The notes under the pieces are model-generated. The model had not been told where the DNA came from. It saw only the letters and a list, made by a program, of their open reading frames with translations, and ran no database searches. DNA of 64,000 nucleotides from Cryptomeria japonica (Eukaryota; Streptophyta; Pinopsida; Cupressales; Cupressaceae), in assembly GCF_030272615.1 (NCBI RefSeq), contig NC_081406.1, positions 164,409,521 through 164,473,520 of the forward strand, given 5' to 3'. Numbering within the stretch: position 1 is the stretch's first letter; the number at the start of each line of letters is the position of its first letter. The position numbers and the translations under genes are program-made. Of the stretch, positions 34,318 through 44,990 are shown piece by piece.

Positions 34318-35230
34318 GTGGATGACTAATGGAAAGTAGACGAGAGCTTTGCACTTTATAGGGTGCTTCCAAATGTTTGATGGTCATTCCTTCTAAAATC
34401 AGAATCAACAAGAAAAGTGCAGAGTGGGTTTTAGAGTACATTATCAAGCACTGCAATGAGGATTGGATTATTTCTGGACTCATCAGAGCTATTCTTGTTT
34501 CAAATGAAAATTTTAAGCTCAAGAAAATGATGCTGCTGAAGAGTATTTCCTCATATGTTCACAATGAGTCAATTGTGCAGGCATAGATAATATGACATCA
34601 TGGAGTTTGGTCATGTTATAACTCCATATCTGGCTTTTGTGGATGACTAATGGAAATCAGACGAAAGCTATGCACTTTACAATGCGCTTCCAAATGTTTG
34701 ATGGCTGCTCCTTTTGAAATCGGAAGCGACAAGAAAAGTGCAGAGTGGATTTTAGAGTATGTTATTAGGCACTGCAATGAGGATTGGATTATTTCTAGAC
34801 TCATCAGAGCTATTCCCGTTTCAAATGAAAATTTTAAGCTCAAGAAAATGATGTTGCTGAAGAGTATTTCCTCATATGTTCACAATGAGTCAATTGTGCA
34901 GGCACAGACAATGGGACTTCATGGAGTTTGGTCATGTTATAATTCCATATCTAGATTTTGTAGATGACTAATGGAAATCAGACGAAAGCTATGCAATTTA
35001 CAGGGCACTTCAAAATATTTGATGGCCACTGCTAAAATCGAAAGTGACAAGAAAAGTGCAGAGTGTATTTTAGAGTACATTATCAGGCACTGCAATGAGG
35101 ATTGGATTATTTCTGGATTCACCAGTGCTCTTCCTATTTCAAATGAAAATTTTATGCTCAAGAAAATGATGCTACTGAAGAGTATTTCCCCAGACCTTTC
35201 AAAGGGCATCATTTATGAGAAAACCGTATA
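34318..35230 (+). repeat. Triplicated unit of about 320 bp
   Basis: Three head-to-tail copies begin at about 34318, 34636 and 34963 with GTGGATGACTAATGGAAA or a near match. Each runs through AGAAAAGTGCAGAGTG, TGCAATGAGGATTGG and TCAAATGAAAATTTTA. The third copy departs after 'gaagagtatttcc' into unique coding-like sequence. Confidence 0.95.
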
Positions 35231-35570
35231 AACTCTACAATTGCTCAAGGATCTTAATAGGCAAATATGCAGAGAATCTAATAGTGAAAATTTCATGCAG
35301 GAATTGTGTTGTAAATTAGTTGTGGAGTGTAATGTAAAATTTTTGAGGGGACCTACAAAATCAATTGGGATGGTTATAATGATGCTTTATGTAAGCTATG
35401 GACTTATTGCGCCAAGGACACAAAAGATATAGAAATGGACAATGTGTTTATTAACGTAAATAAGGAGCTTCTTATGGTTGCTTCTAATCCTAAGCTTCAG
35501 GAAAGGCTTATTGAAAAATATAAACAAGATGATGTTTTCAAGTCTTTCTATCGTTCTAAGAAATTGTAGT
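34318..35570 (+). pseudogene. Unknown gene fragment with triplicated first part, within CACTA
   Basis: Each triplicated unit encodes a similar 65-75 residue module (SAEWILEYVIRHCNEDWIIS then LKKMMLLKSIS). After the third copy the reading continues as LLKDLNRQICRE and, in other frames, to ERLIEKYKQDDVFKSFYRS (about 35540). The style is that of a cellular protein, not a known transposon protein. It lies between the CACTA transposase and its right terminus, so it may be a host gene piece captured by the transposon (inference). I do not recognise the family. Stops and frame shifts exclude function. Confidence 0.45.
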
Positions 35571-36740
35571 TGAAGATGTTTTCAAGTTTTCAGATTTGGG
35601 GTTGTCTTTACACAGTTAAATACCCTTGGCTTCTACAAAATATTCTCATTTCTCTATTTCTATCTTAATGCATAGGCTTTGGGGAGAAAATCTTTAAAAA
35701 AGAACAAGAATAAAATCTCCTCCATATTTCTAAATGGCTTGAAATTAGAGCTTTCAATGATATCAAAAACTCCAAATCTAAAATATTCACTATTATGTGG
35801 GGAAACACCATAAATCTTTTCCTGTGAAGAAATAAGGTTTTAAAAGGCTTAAAACCTCACCTTTTGTGTGAATAAAACTATTGAATTGGAAATTTCAAAG
35901 ACTCTTAAGCACCCTTTTAGGAGTTTTGTTCAATTTCCTCTATCCATGAAGCCTTGCACGCCACAAATCACTATTCTTTAACAAGCTTCTGATGATAAAA
36001 CTGTAGTATAGAAAGGTTTGCAAGCAATCTGTTTGCAATATTGCTACATACAGTTTTTGCAAAACCAAAATGCAGTCAAAATGCTGCCTGGGTTAATGTA
36101 TGTTGGAATATTTGGTGCCAGTAGAGTGCCGACCAAAAATGGCGCCCAACATGAAATTTCACTCAAAGAATTTTTTTCATTTACCGCCATTCATCTTAGC
36201 CTATAAACAATATTTCTAAAATATAATTTTTTTATTTATGTTTTATTTAAGACAATTAGAATATTTTTAATTTTTAATTTAAGATAATATATATAAAGAA
36301 TAATTTAAATATTTAAGGTAAAATATTTGTTTTATCTTCAAAAATTATTTTCAATCCAAGTGAAATTTTTATACTTTTATTCTTATTATATTTTTAATAG
36401 AAATAATAAAATATAATATAATACATCTGCTAATAAAATAATTTATTTTTTATAAATAAAAATAATATTTAAATAATAAATAATTTACAAACAGAAATAT
36501 TAGGATCAATTTTTAATATCATTTCCACAAGTACCTAATTTCTTTAAGAGAAGAGCCAAACAATTGTATACTTTTTTATTTAGAATTTCTCAATCATTTA
36601 TCAAATTAGTTATTTATTTAGTCATTTTTATTTGTGTGATCTCACCCGATGACCAAATGAGTCATTTATTTAGCAATTCATAGCTTTTTTGTAAAAAATT
36701 ACTACAATTTGATCTCGTGACTAAAAATTTTGGTCATGTA
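35571..36740. other. No gene recognised; AT-rich CACTA interior
   Basis: 36200-36500 is almost pure A/T. From about 36600 the motif GTCATTTATT recurs four times toward the right end, like subterminal repeats of CACTA elements. Confidence 0.5.
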
Positions 36741-36750
36741 GTCATTTATT

Positions 36751-36779
36751 GGTGATACTTCTACTAGTGATAACATATT
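36751..36779 (-). repeat. CACTA right terminus
   Basis: On the minus strand it reads CACTAGTAGAAGTATCACC, close to the usual plant CACTA terminal repeat, and it is preceded inward by GTCATTTATT repeats. The next base, 36780, is where similarity to the LTR at 39668 begins. Confidence 0.75.
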
Positions 36780-37273
36780 TATACCCACCAAAAAACATCT
36801 AGGTTGGCCTCATAAGATTACATTCACTAATGTAGGAAAATGAAACATGTAATTAGGTCGGCCCTAAGAATTAGATAAATCTTTCCAAAAAAATAACAAC
36901 CAAGTGATGTAGTTTAGCAGAAAGGTCAGCCACACACCAAGAACATTAGAAAAGGCCCAAGGTAGATCCACATGCCAATAATCGTGCTAAAAACGAAGGA
37001 AAACCAACCGGTAAGCACAAGAACTGTCCTATAACCTAGAAATAGTCAACCAGAAGTGATAACTGACTAGAAAAGAACCCAAATGAATATGAAATCTGAA
37101 ATCAACCACATGAAATCATCTAGAAACCGAAAATAAGATCTACCATGAAGAACAAGCAACTATCGGTACATACTGGTAAGAACACAAAAAACTACACAAA
37201 GAACTAAACAAGAACAAAACTAAAAGGAAATATTTTTAGTTGATGCACACCAACCGAGGATTCTTTTGCATCA
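36780..37273 (-). repeat. 3' LTR of the gag-only element (partial)
   Basis: It matches 39668-40180 through 'aacatatttatacccac', 'cctcataagattacattcac' and 'gatccacatgcc'. It is cut on its left at the CACTA terminus; the part of the LTR equal to about 39390-39667 is missing and was not found elsewhere in the window. Confidence 0.85.
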
Positions 37274-37749
37274 GAGAACCCAGGTAGAAAAAGATGTTCC
37301 ATGAGAGGCAACTCATGAACATGTAAAAGGATTCGGAATGAAGATCCCATGCTCATTTAAGATCCAAACATCTTCCTTATCTGCCAACCTTTGTTTTATC
37401 TCTTCTGGTGCCTCAATCGACTTCTCTAACCTCTTACTACCTTTGTTTTTTTTCTTTGCTTCATATCTGCACATTGCCTCAATTTCTGCAACTCATATTT
37501 GGTTCTTCCATAAGACTTCATTCAGTTTGTCACCATAAGCTCTCTATCGACTGGTTCCACTGACCATCAGATTCAACTGTTAGATCCTTTTGCAAACCCA
37601 TGTCACCCTCTGGTATAACCTCTACAACTTATTGTATCAGATCTTTCTTCAAAACCTCTAGTATGACCTCTGCAATCGGTTCCTTCAAACCATCTGGTAT
37701 AACCTTCTGCAATCAGTTTCTCAGTATTGCCACTTTTCTTAGGACTCGG

Positions 37750-39366
37750 ATTTTTCACCTCCTTCCCTTTCTCCTTCAAAGAAATCAATGTGAATTTCTA
37801 CCCATCCTTTTCAATAGTAAGTAGGTTTCTTCTATAGCCATAAATAGCTCCTCTATCATACTGCCAAGGTTTTCCTAACAAGACATGACAAACACTCATG
37901 GACACAATATCACATAAAACTTCATCTCTGAAAGGCCCAATATTGAAACTCACCAAACATTGTTCCTTTATCTCTATCTTCTAATCATCTTGTAGCTAAT
38001 TTACCTCATAAGGACAAGGATGTTTAAGCCTCTTCAACCCAAGCTTCACAACCATCTCCTTAGATCCAAATTATCAGTACTTCCACTATCTACAATGACC
38101 TTGCAAGACTTACCACCTGATTTACACACAATCCAGAAAAAAACTTTCCTCTGAGTAGATCTGGTATCCTTTCTTCTGAACATAAGGGATTTTCCTTGCT
38201 CCGGTGCATAGTCAAATCTAGTACCATTTGTTTCTTCACTTTCCACACAACTTCTTTCCATCCATTTCTTACATTCATAGGATCTATACCTAGTTTCTCC
38301 ACACTTGAAACATTTGCCAAGAAATTCTCTATTGGTACCATTGTTACCTTTCCTCGGTGTCTTTTGTTTCGAACCCTTACTCCACTTAGGTTTTGATTCC
38401 TCTTCTTCAACCGGTTTCTTCATACTATCACTCATCTTGAATTTATCTTTTCCCTTATTCAATTGTCTTCTTCTCACTTTCTCCTCAACCTTCAAAGCAT
38501 ACTGGTAAGCTTCTTCAACTATGGAAACCTTCAACATAATCCTCTCATCTTGAATGTTAAAAGAAAGTCCATTGATGTACCTTGCCATCTTTTCTCTGTC
38601 CATCTATTTATGTCTAGATCTAATCACCACCTTGTATAATTCCTTAGTATATTCCTTCAGAGTCATGTTTCTCTATTTCAGGTTCTATAACTTCTTGAAC
38701 AATTCCAATTCATAGTCTCCTGGTATGAACTTGGCATTATCTTGCAACCATCTGTCTCCACTAGATGATCTTTAATTCACCATTCTCCACTTTGTCTTTA
38801 TGCAATTATTTACACCATAAGGTAGCATACCCTTTCAACTTGGTATGTTCCAATGAAACTCTCTATGGGTCCTTGAAATCCTCAAACTCAAAGTATTCCT
38901 CCAACTCCCTGATGTAATCGATCAGATCCTCTGGGTTTAGTGTTCCGAAAAAGTTGGAAACCTCAACTTTATGAACTTTACTCACTTGTGCTAGTGCTCT
39001 CAGGAATCCCTCCTCTCTTTTATCTTTCGGTCCTTCAGCTTCCTCAAGCTCTTCACTGAATTCCTCATATTCATCCTTAGAATCAGGGTTTCTTCACAAA
39101 ATAGTCAAATCATTTTGGATTTCATTCCTTACTTCATTCTTGAAGTCTTCCATCATCTGTTCTACCCTTCAGGGGTTTGTCCTCCTCGATGACATCTCTT
39201 CTTCCACTTCGGTGAACTGCCTTAGCTCAGCAATATGACTACTAGTTTCAATTGCCTTCCCTCGGCCATCTATTGAACACACACGCAACCTGCCTCCAAT
39301 CGGCAATCTGTCCACCCCAAGGAATCCCTCAATGTTCACAAACGATTCTTCCACCAGCCAGTCCAT
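37750..39366 (-). pseudogene. Gypsy-type gag-protease, stop-interrupted
   Basis: It starts at the ATG 39366 (MDWLVEESFVNIEGFLGVDR). A retrotransposon gag region follows with DLIDYIRELEEYFEFEDF (about 38915). The clearest open part is 38603-38046: MARYINGLSF, a basic linker, a zinc knuckle CFKCGETRYRSYEC (the His position is altered to Arg/Tyr), and a protease motif VIVDSGSTDNL near 38080. A tail with GKPWQYDRGAIYGY (about 37870), usual between protease and RT in gypsy elements, is the last recognisable part. Several stops, and at least one frame change, interrupt it. It would supply capsid and protease only; the enzymes would come from a full-length relative. Confidence 0.75.
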
Positions 39367-39667
39367 AACCGTTAAAACCCCTCAAAAGAGTCAATCGTCT
39401 TATGTAGGAAGAGAGACATATTGAACTCAATAAGAAAACATAACAAATTCACATAAACATATCATATTAAAGCCTTATAACTTCCGAAAAACATCCGGCC
39501 ATCATCATATTATCATCAAAGAACATCTGGTAATTAACCGGTTACATGCAGGCTTCAAGCCATATACAACTCAACAAGGACTCTAAGAATTAAACGGATC
39601 ACAACATGTGAATCTCAATCCTTAATCTAAGTTATACATCCTCTCTGCCCCTACATATGAATATATA

Positions 39668-40180
39668 ATAACATATTTATACCCATCGGAACACATCTGG
39701 GTCAGCCTCATAAGATTACATTCACCAATGCAGGAAAATGAAACATGTAATTAGGTTGGCCCTAAGAATTAGATAAATCTTTCTAGAAAAATAACAACCA
39801 AGTGATGTGGTTTAGCAGGAAGGTCGGCCACACACCAAAGCAAATCAGACAAGACCCAAGATAGATCCACATGCCAAGAATTGCACTGGAAATGAAGGAA
39901 AACCAACCGATAAGCACAAGAACTATCTCAGAACCCAGAAATAGTCAACCAAAAGCGATAACTGACCGGAAAAGAACCCAAAATGAATAAGAAATCTGGA
40001 ATCAAGCACATGAAACCATCTAGAAACTGAAAATAAGATCTGCCACAAAGAACAAGCAACTACCAATACATACCGGTAAGAACACAAAAACTAGACAAAG
40101 AAGTAAACAAGAACAAAATTGAAAGGAAATATATTTGGTTGATGCAAGATTGCTCACCGACCGGGGATTCTCCTGCATCA
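39668..40180 (-). repeat. 5' LTR of the gag-only element (part shared with the 3' LTR)
   Basis: A minus-strand TATA candidate, GGGTATAAATATG, lies near 39690, so the leader and the end of the LTR run further left, perhaps to about 39400. The gag ATG is at 39366. Confidence 0.75.
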
Positions 40181-43021
40181 TATACACTAAGCTCTAAACT
40201 CGATATAATCAAAAGAGATATAGATTTGCAATTTAAGATATGAGACCGAGGGTAATAAAAGGACTTGATTTGATTTGATGCGATGAACTTGGAAAAGTTT
40301 GAAAATTGGATTAAAGATTTGATTTTGATTGAAAGATCAATCCCTGACTTTAGGAACAAAAGTCTGACACTGATAATATGACAATAACGCAAGTTGACTG
40401 ATGATGATGATAGTGCAAAATAAAATTGGAGACCATGATATTGACTTGAGAATTAAGATGATGAAGATGATAGGATAAATCAAGACCTTGGTAAACGATA
40501 ATAATGACACAAACTAGATGTAAATCAAGTGTAGATAACTAGAAAACCCACGAAAATAGAACATAAACCAGATTATGAGAAAATTTGGATAGAATAACAA
40601 GACAATATGCAATCTTGCTAGTTATCAGGGTAATCTCGTTGTTTCAATAGGCAATCTTGTCATTTCAACCAGTGATCTCGAGGTTTGTATAAATAAAAAA
40701 CTGTAAAGAGAAAACTTGACACAAGTAACAATGATCTCACCATTTTAACTATAAATCTTGCTATCTCTAAAGTGGTAACAATGATATTGAATGGGGTGTT
40801 TTCATCATTTCCAAAAGGCTAACAAAGGACATAGACATAGCGATCCTTTCATCTCTAGACTAGCAAAAATAGAGCGTTCCTACCAAATTTAAAAGACTAA
40901 TAGAGGAACATAGACATAGCAATCATATCATTTCTAGACTAGGAAAAGCAGAGTGTTCCCACCATTTTTAAATGAATGATGGAGGAACATAGATAGAGAA
41001 ATCTCGCTATTTCTAGACTGGTAATTTGATGAAAATGACAAATTTTTGGATTGCACATTTGATATTTCTGAGATATTTTTTTGGAGTTGATTATTTGACA
41101 AAAGATACAAGTGACACCAATCACAACAATCACACAAATATAATAAACATATTAACAATTATGTACTTCCTAGGCTAGTCAAATGATAGTACTTGTTGAA
41201 TCCCCTTGCCCAGAATACCACATTCAGCTGAATAGATAGAAGCTTGGTAGAAATGGTTCCACTCCATGACACACACTTCTCAGGCATGCCAAGCTTCAAA
41301 TTTCTTAAGATTCAAATATCTTGAGAAATTTACTATCTCAAGTTGAAGGGTACATGAGGGGTTTCTTTGGTATGCATGTATCATAAACTTGAGTCAACAA
41401 ATAGAAGGTTTTTGGCAACTAGAAACAATTTTGGTTTGTAGTGGGGGAACTTTTAGGGTAAATCTGGTGGTTATACATGCAATGGATAGCTCATTTAAGA
41501 GATATCTCAGCCTATAAAACATAGGTTTTTACGCATCTGCCAAACAAGCACTAGGAGATTTTAACTTTCATTAAGATCACGAAGGTATTTGCATGTAGAT
41601 AGTGATAGAAACCATCAACATAACATAGCGGAACCAGTTGATTATGACTTTTACCAAATTCACAAATATCTATATAGCAGACCGAAAGAGTACTACTTGG
41701 GTCATTTCCTCTCACCTAGTCTTATAGGATACTTAGGAGGAAGACCCTTCTACCTAAAAGAAAAGATCGAGTGTTGTTAACACTTTTCTCTTGCACTTAG
41801 GACCACGAGAGCTAGGGTGAGGATAATGTTTATTAACAGTAGGACCACTCTACATGCACAATCATGCCAAACACAAAAGACAAAGGTTTATTTCCTTATG
41901 AAATTGAAGTTTTTTCTAACTAAAAGAAGACACGTGATTCATTTTAATCCAAAATATTTTGGACAATTGCACCCCTCTTTGGTGGTCTTGCAACAAACAA
42001 GTTAGTGTTTCAAGCATTTGGGGTCTTCTACTATCAAACCTTCACCAAATATTAGTCATAAACTAGAAAAACAATAGGAAATTAGTAAGTTAGAAATAAA
42101 CTAAGAAAATTTCCATTTGGAACAATGACAAAAAATAAAACATAGAGCTATCTCGCCATTTCTACTCACAATTCTGCTATTTTCACTAGCAATGCCCTAC
42201 TTTATTGGTAAATAAATATTCGACATAAAATATTAAAAACACAGAAACCCAGATATGCAATACCACCACTTCTAAAGTGAATCCCACTATTTTAACTAGT
42301 AGTCCCATTATTTCTAATAAAATAAATTCAATTGAACCCAAAAATGAAACACAAAATTTAGGTTCCACTGCACAAGATGGCGAGAACATGTTCCCACTAT
42401 TCTCTAGGAAATATTGCTATTTATACAATCAATCCCACCACTTCTATAAATTGGATTTTTAAATACTAGACCTCGACTGAGGCGGAAATCCACTTAAATT
42501 ATCACATTTTGCATACAAGTGCCAAAATTTCTGTCAAAAAACACAATGAAACAACAAAAAATGGGAGATTAGACCCACAAAGTGAGGTCCCACTAGGCAT
42601 TCCATAAATGTATGTAGGAAATCGTGAATGTAAACTATTGAAAAGATAAACAAAGTAATTAACAAACACATATTTCAACCAAACTCAAGACTAGGACGTT
42701 AAGAAGAAAGAAAACTAGATTAAACAGAATAAGACTAATTAAAGTGCAAACTCTACCTTCCTCCTTCGATTTGATTGTCCTCTAATTTGATGTGTGCTTT
42801 CTATATGGTAGATACTTGATTGTGCTCCATGATAGTGAATGCAAAATGGATTAAGCTACAATGAGATGCAAAGATGGTTGCTAAATGGATGTAAAATGAG
42901 TTAGCATTTCTACATTATGAGGGTACAAAAAATGAAAGTGGATGGGTTATGAAAGAAATTGAGGGGTTTAAATAGGCTTAAATGAGAGATGGAGAGGCAT
43001 AAGAATGAGACATGTGTCCCT
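40181..43021. other. No gene recognised; unassigned repetitive DNA
   Basis: The stretch has no supported coding region. It contains the 78-bp repeat described below and many scattered variants of TCCCACTATTTCTA or CTCGCTATTTCTAG (40990-41010, 42150-42440). This suggests an old degenerate repeat or the noncoding part of a retroelement. Confidence 0.45.
40827..41025 (+). repeat. 78-bp tandem repeat, about 2.5 copies
   Basis: Units start at 40827, 40905 and 40984 with GGACATAGACATAG, GGAACATAGACATAG and GGAACATAGATAGAG. Each goes on to a TTTCTAGACTAG-like segment. Confidence 0.85.
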
Positions 43022-43808
43022 TGTTGACAAATACACACTCCAATGAGAAATTGTAGGCGATTGAAGGTTTTTTCATTGATGGCAACCTTGCAATCATATG
43101 ATACTAGCAAGACAAATATACCGGCACTGGCACCGACAGACTCTACACTGGCATACAGGACACCGACAGTGAAAGGAAGGATACTGACACGTTGGCCGAC
43201 TTCAATTTTGTTTGAAATATATTTTGTAATTAATTGTAAAATCATTGTAAGCCGACATGGAGATTTGTAAATATGACTCATATATGTATGAGATCATTGT
43301 AGATCATTGTGTAAGAGGATAATAGGCAAAATTATGTAGACCTAATATGCGAATCATTGGTTAAGGGTTTATGTATGTAGCAGAGCTTAAACCGGTACTA
43401 GATCTGGCATAGTAGATGCTAATCTGAAGCGATACAAGACTTTGGATTAATATAATGCATTTTGTAAGTCAGTGTGACTTCTTTTGTAATTGAGTAGTGA
43501 GCTCTAGGCACTTGGCCTTACTGCATGTGCAGGCCCCTATTGTAAGAGTAATATTCCCTTATTGGCCAGTAAGCGAATATTGTGGGTCACAAATCCCACC
43601 AAGGTTTTTCCCACACCGGGTTTCCTCACTAAAATACTATGTTATGGTGTGCTTCTCGTGTGGTTGTTGTTATTCTTGTTTACTGCATTATTTCTGGTTT
43701 ACCGGTACACAGTTTTAATATGTTTTTCATGTTTTAAGTCAAGTAAATTTATATACCGGTTAGATACTGATTCACCCCCCCCTCTCAGTATCTTTGGGAA
43801 TCCTAACA
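43022..43808 (+). mobile_element. Solo LTR of the element B family (787 bp)
   Basis: It starts TGTTGACA and ends CCTAACA and is alignable along its whole length with the element B 3' LTR at 13769-14579, including 'gaaggttttt' near the start, TATATGTATGAGATCATTG, and the late C-run. No interior follows on either side. The flanks TCCCT (left) and TCTTT (right) agree at only three of five bases, so a target duplication is not clear. Confidence 0.85.
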
Positions 43809-44990
43809 TCTTTGAGAAGGGCAAGTGCCATGTATGAGGATGACATGTGTCCTTAAGAAAGATATGTGTCATTGGAAGGAATGACATGTGTTCCTAAAGA
43901 CGAATGTCCATTTGGGAGTACAACACCCAAATTGAAAGTTTCTATTCTAAAAGAGATTACAAAAAAATGATATTCCCATGTTTGAGGAAATTTGGGATAT
44001 TTTCCCAAAATTTTCCCCAAATTCAAGGATGTCTCCCACTTTCTAGGAAATTTGAGATATTTTGGGAATGTGCACACATATGGTGAGGGCTAGGGATAAG
44101 GTTGACTAAAACCCATGGTTAGCTAAGTAGGCTAGGTTAGAAGAAGGGTTAGATGCAGGTTAAAGTTAGGAGACATGTGAGGGAAAAATATAATTAATTA
44201 ATTATATGAGAGGAAAAAGTCAACATGAATTAAAAAATTAAATTGCAAAATTTGATATATTAAATAAAAGGGTCAAAATTAATTAATTAATTATTTTTTA
44301 ATTACCAATTAATTAATCAAGAGCATACTATAGCATAATTAATAAAATTAATTAGCTAGAAGAAAATATTACAAATGAATTAGATGACACATATTTATTT
44401 AATTCAAGGCATCTGGGATAATTAAATTAATCAAATTTAGGTGTCTATGACCATTAATGGTTGTTTCCTATGGAAATCAAAGATAATCCCAATTTTGATA
44501 CAAGTTCCTCTAATGATTTAAAAATCCAAGATCCTATGCAATCATGCACTCCAATTTCAAACATACCCACTTTAGAGAGTCCCATCCAAAATGCTTCCCT
44601 ATCATTCCAAAACATGAACATCTTCCAAGAATCCCTCATGCATATCCAAAAACCTACCCCTTCCTTAGAAGTGGCTCCATGTCAAGAGTCCTACCATAAA
44701 TCAAGATCAATACACCAAAACTCTCCAATCCCATCCAATGGTTGACCAAGACCCTATCTCCCTAGAATTCCGCCATGATCTCGCTGCCTAATTTAGCCTC
44801 AGATCCCTTAAATTGTATTTGTTAAATTATTTTGTAGATTTATTTCTTGTGTAGGATGTATCCCTATGGAAAAATTGTAAATTATTTTGAGTCTTAGTTC
44901 TAAAAGGAGGCATCTAATTCTATGAAAGGTTTTCATCTTATATTTACTGAAATATTCAAGGCATAACCTTAGAATTCCTAAAACTAGTCA
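43809..44990. other. Unassigned; fragment like a retroelement interior
   Basis: An open stretch at 44461-44745 (94 codons, Ser/Pro/Asn-rich, IPTLESPIQNASLSFQ) resembles in style the Pro/Ser/Asn-rich readings at 59439-60220. 44200-44450 is rich in TTAATTAATTA. No family is recognised. Confidence 0.35.

Larger units (their letters stand above)
27960..36779 (-). mobile_element. CACTA (En/Spm) DNA transposon, decayed, minus strand
   Basis: The minus strand shows a transposase-associated domain, a TNP2 (Transposase_21) core, DUF4218- and DUF4216-like parts, and then a Transposase_24-like gene, the usual CACTA order. The right end reads CACTAGTAGAAG on the minus strand and ends at 36779; the next base begins LTR sequence of another element. 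The left end is not located; 27960 marks only the last coding sign. A triplicated unknown gene fragment lies between the transposase and the right end. Confidence 0.75.
36780..40180 (-). mobile_element. Gag-protease-only LTR element (TR-GAG type), minus strand
   Basis: Direct repeats 36780-37273 and 39668-40180 frame a minus-strand gag-protease frame. Both repeats end TGCATCA on the plus strand, so the LTR starts TGATGCA on the coding strand. After the protease only a short tail is left before the 3' LTR, with no RT, RNase H or integrase. The overall length of about 3.4 kb fits a terminal-repeat, gag-only non-autonomous gypsy derivative. No clear purine tract or primer binding site could be named. 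Confidence 0.7.

Noticed and set aside
43017-43813. Target duplication for the solo B-family LTR
   Set aside because: The flanking pentamers TCCCT and TCTTT agree at only three positions.
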